Positions 62,360-64,000 of a stretch of DNA of 64,000 nt are shown in pieces; positions within the stretch are counted from its first letter, which is position 1; each line of letters opens with the position of its first letter. The stretch is taken from positions 744,001 to 808,000 of the forward strand of contig JAXLYE010000001.1 of assembly GCA_046351595.1 (NCBI GenBank), written 5' to 3'. A program made the translations under genes and the position numbers. The notes beneath the pieces are model-generated. The model was not told the origin of the DNA. It ran no database searches and saw only the letters and a list, made by a program, of their open reading frames with translations. This stretch comes from JAXLYE01 sp046351595 (lineage in GTDB: Bacteria > Myxococcota_A > Polyangia > Palsa-1104 > JAEUJZ01).

Positions 62360-63982
62360 TCACGTCGGGCTGGGTGCCGGGGCCGCGGGCAGGGCCTCGG
62401 TCTCGCCGGACAGGGACGCGACCTGGGCGGCGACGGTCTCGGCCTGGGGGTGGCGGATGTAGCGCAGGTACTCGAGGCGGGACTGCAGGGCCTGGGCGGC
62501 GGCGGCGCGGTCACCGGTCTGCTCCAGCGCCAGCGCCAGCTGCTCGTAGATCATGGACTCGAGGCGGCGGTCGCTGTGGCGCAACAGCTCCAGGGCGCGC
62601 AGCAGGCGCTCGGCGGCGCGCTGCGGCTCGCTGAGCTGCAGGTGGGCGCGGCCGATGCCGAGCAGCGCCAGGCACTCCTCGGGGATGCTGCCGCGCTTGC
62701 GCGCCTGCTCGAGCGCCGCCAGCGCCAGCGCCAGCGCCCGCCGCGGCTCGCCGAGATCGAGGTAGGCCATGCCCAGCGCCTCGACCGTCGACGGCAAGAG
62801 GCCGCGATCTTTATCGCTGATGGCCTGCGCCTCGGTCAGGCGCTGGTGCGCCAGGTCGCGCTCGCCGAGCTGCACGTAGGCGCTGCACAGCCGCGACAAG
62901 AGGTACGCCTTGTCCTCGTTGGCGTGGCGCAGCGACTGGCGGTGGCGCTCGAACAGCTGCGCCGCGCGCCGCGGCTCCCCGAGCTCGAGGCAGGCGTCGG
63001 CGAGCACGGTCAGCACGCGGCTGCCGTCGAACGAGTCGCTCCAGCCGAGCGCCCGCTCGAGCTTGTCCTGCAGCAGCGCGAGGACCTCGTGCGGCTGGCC
63101 GATGAGGAGGTGCGCCTTGGCCAGCCGGCACAGGGCGCGGCTCTCGTCGCTCAGGCGGTCGTTGGTCTGGGCGTCGGCGAGCGCGCGGCGCAGGTAGTGC
63201 AGGCCCTGCTCCTCGTCGCGCAGCTGCAGGTACAGGTCACCCAGGCGCAGGAGCGTCGCGAAGGTGGCGCGCATGTCCTTGCGCTTCTCCGCGACCTCCA
63301 GCCGCTCGCGCGCCGCGGCCGCCGCCTTCTCCCACTGCTGCTGCAGCGCATAGCTGTCCGCCAGGCGGTCCAGCGCCGAGGCCAAGAGCTGCGGGCTCTC
63401 CTGCGCGCGGCCGAGCGCCGCCGCCTCTTCGTAGACCTCGCAGGCGCGCACCAGCTTGCGCGCGACCACAAACGTGTACCCGAGCTTGAGCAGCGCCTGG
63501 CCCTGCACCGCCGGCTCCTGCGCGGCGAGCGCGCGCTCGGCGCAGAGGCGGAAGTGGCGCGCCGCGTCCTCGTGCGCCCCGGCGACGAAGTAGGCCTCGG
63601 CGAGCTCGCGCACGGCGGCGCACTCGGCGTGCAGGTCGCCGGCCTGCACCGCGGTGTGGACCGCCTGCGTGAGCTGGCGCAGCTGCTCCTCGGGCGGCAT
63701 GGGCTGCGGCAGCGCCGGCACACCGTCGCTCTGGCCGGGCGGCACGCTCGGCTTGGACTGCGGCAGGTACTCGCCCGACTCGGCCTCGGCCTGCTGCGCG
63801 GCGCGCCGCCACGACACGAACACCGCGACGGTGAGCAGCGTCAAGAGCAGCAGCGCCGTGGCCAGGCTCTGCCGCCCCTGGCAGCCGGCCGCCGACCCGC
63901 ACACAAGCGCGAGCGCGACGAGGCTCAGCCAGTCACACCGCGGCGCCGCCCGGGCTCGCGGCGCGCGAGGCGCCCTACGCAC
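62360..63982 (-). CDS. membrane-anchored TPR protein, 5' end possibly outside the window
   Basis: 540 residues from GTG 63982, although the frame stays open to the window edge, so the start is uncertain. The N-terminal 60 residues hold two hydrophobic stretches (LSLVALALVCGSAAGC, ATALLLLTLLTVAVFVSW) that anchor it in the membrane. After a Pro/Ser linker the rest, from about 95, is continuous TPR: AVRELAEAYFVAGAHEDAARHF, QALLKLGYTFVVARKLVRACEVY, ALDRLADSYALQQQWEKAAAAA, TLLRLGDLYLQLRDEEQGLHYL, ALGMAYLDLGEPRRALALALAALEQ, LLGIGRAHLQLSEPQRAAERLL. Probably a protein-interaction platform; the partner is unknown. Confidence 0.75.
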   Translation of the reverse strand: MRRAPRAPRARAAPRCDWLSLVALALVCGSAAGCQGRQSLATALLLLTLLTVAVFVSWRRAAQQAEAESGEYLPQSKPSVPPGQSDGVPALPQPMPPEEQLRQLTQAVHTAVQAGDLHAECAAVRELAEAYFVAGAHEDAARHFRLCAERALAAQEPAVQGQALLKLGYTFVVARKLVRACEVYEEAAALGRAQESPQLLASALDRLADSYALQQQWEKAAAAARERLEVAEKRKDMRATFATLLRLGDLYLQLRDEEQGLHYLRRALADAQTNDRLSDESRALCRLAKAHLLIGQPHEVLALLQDKLERALGWSDSFDGSRVLTVLADACLELGEPRRAAQLFERHRQSLRHANEDKAYLLSRLCSAYVQLGERDLAHQRLTEAQAISDKDRGLLPSTVEALGMAYLDLGEPRRALALALAALEQARKRGSIPEECLALLGIGRAHLQLSEPQRAAERLLRALELLRHSDRRLESMIYEQLALALEQTGDRAAAAQALQSRLEYLRYIRHPQAETVAAQVASLSGETEALPAAPAPSPT

Positions 63983-64000
63983 ACGCGACCGGCACGGCGG

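Noticed and set aside
1..64000. Genomic island, prophage or IS element
   Set aside because: No integrase, transposase, phage structural operon, tRNA-flanked attachment repeat or abrupt long composition change was found; tail-collar-like domains occur in exported lipoproteins, not in a phage cluster.

Overview
The window is about 70% GC-looking DNA with strong G/C third-position bias, dense bidirectional genes and no tRNA, rRNA, IS element or CRISPR that I can see. The gene content suggests a delta-proteobacterium of the Myxococcota type: many lipoproteins with Pro/Gly/Asp-rich linkers, RsbR-like and tail-anchored STAS proteins, a 2,343-residue TPR protein, a collagen-like lipoprotein, a CruA/CruP-type cyclase homologue, a DIMINUTO/DHCR24-like FAD oxidoreductase and an ERG2/sigma-1 receptor homologue. 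This assignment is inference; no marker gene fixes it.

Layout. 0-4.5 kb: end of an FAD-linked oxidase, a Thg1-like protein that has lost its metal-binding residues, GlmU with repeat-encoded tails at both ends, and an MFS transporter. 4.5-10.6 kb (minus): an RsbR-like GAF-PAS-STAS regulator, an unknown protein, a CruA/CruP-like flavoprotein, a collagen-like lipoprotein and a DJ-1/PfpI protein. 10.9-22 kb: a frameshifted FAD oxidoreductase, a RecQ helicase with an extra C-terminal domain, and cell-envelope proteins including a phytase-like/GDPD fusion. 22-29.6 kb: a SpoIIAA-like protein, a PLD-family protein, two lipoproteins built from tail-collar-like domains, a crotonase, and secreted or lipid-anchored proteins. 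29.6-32 kb: DNA polymerase II.

32.1-38.9 kb is the most interesting block: four co-directional genes, tightly spaced and partly overlapping. They encode an Fn3-like protein, a soluble zinc-ribbon GTPase, a GAP1-N2/GAP1-M-like protein with a C-terminal membrane anchor, and a membrane zinc-ribbon GTPase. This looks like one of the two-GTPase plus GAP1 systems predicted by comparative genomics to be NTP-dependent conflict (immunity-like) systems. 39-45.9 kb holds TatD, a small Cys protein, an SDR, a TPR/beta-propeller lipoprotein, an unknown protein with repeat tails, a NiCoT/UreH-like permease and a tail-anchored STAS protein. 45.9-64 kb holds the giant TPR protein, a ThDP enzyme, a substrate-binding/OmpA fusion, RuvA, a DHH protein, an epoxide-hydrolase-like enzyme, a YtfJ-like protein, the ERG2 homologue and a TPR membrane protein.

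Two patterns run across the window. (1) Short tandem repeats, very often exactly 12 bp and in frame, sit at the extreme 5' or 3' ends of otherwise ordinary genes, and other unit lengths (9, 14, 15 and 22 bp) fill intergenic gaps. (2) Many genes lack a Shine-Dalgarno sequence and instead carry a -10 box, usually extended (TGnTAnnnT), ending 6-10 nt before the start codon. This predicts leaderless mRNAs. Other genes have strong GGAGG sites, so both modes appear to be used.
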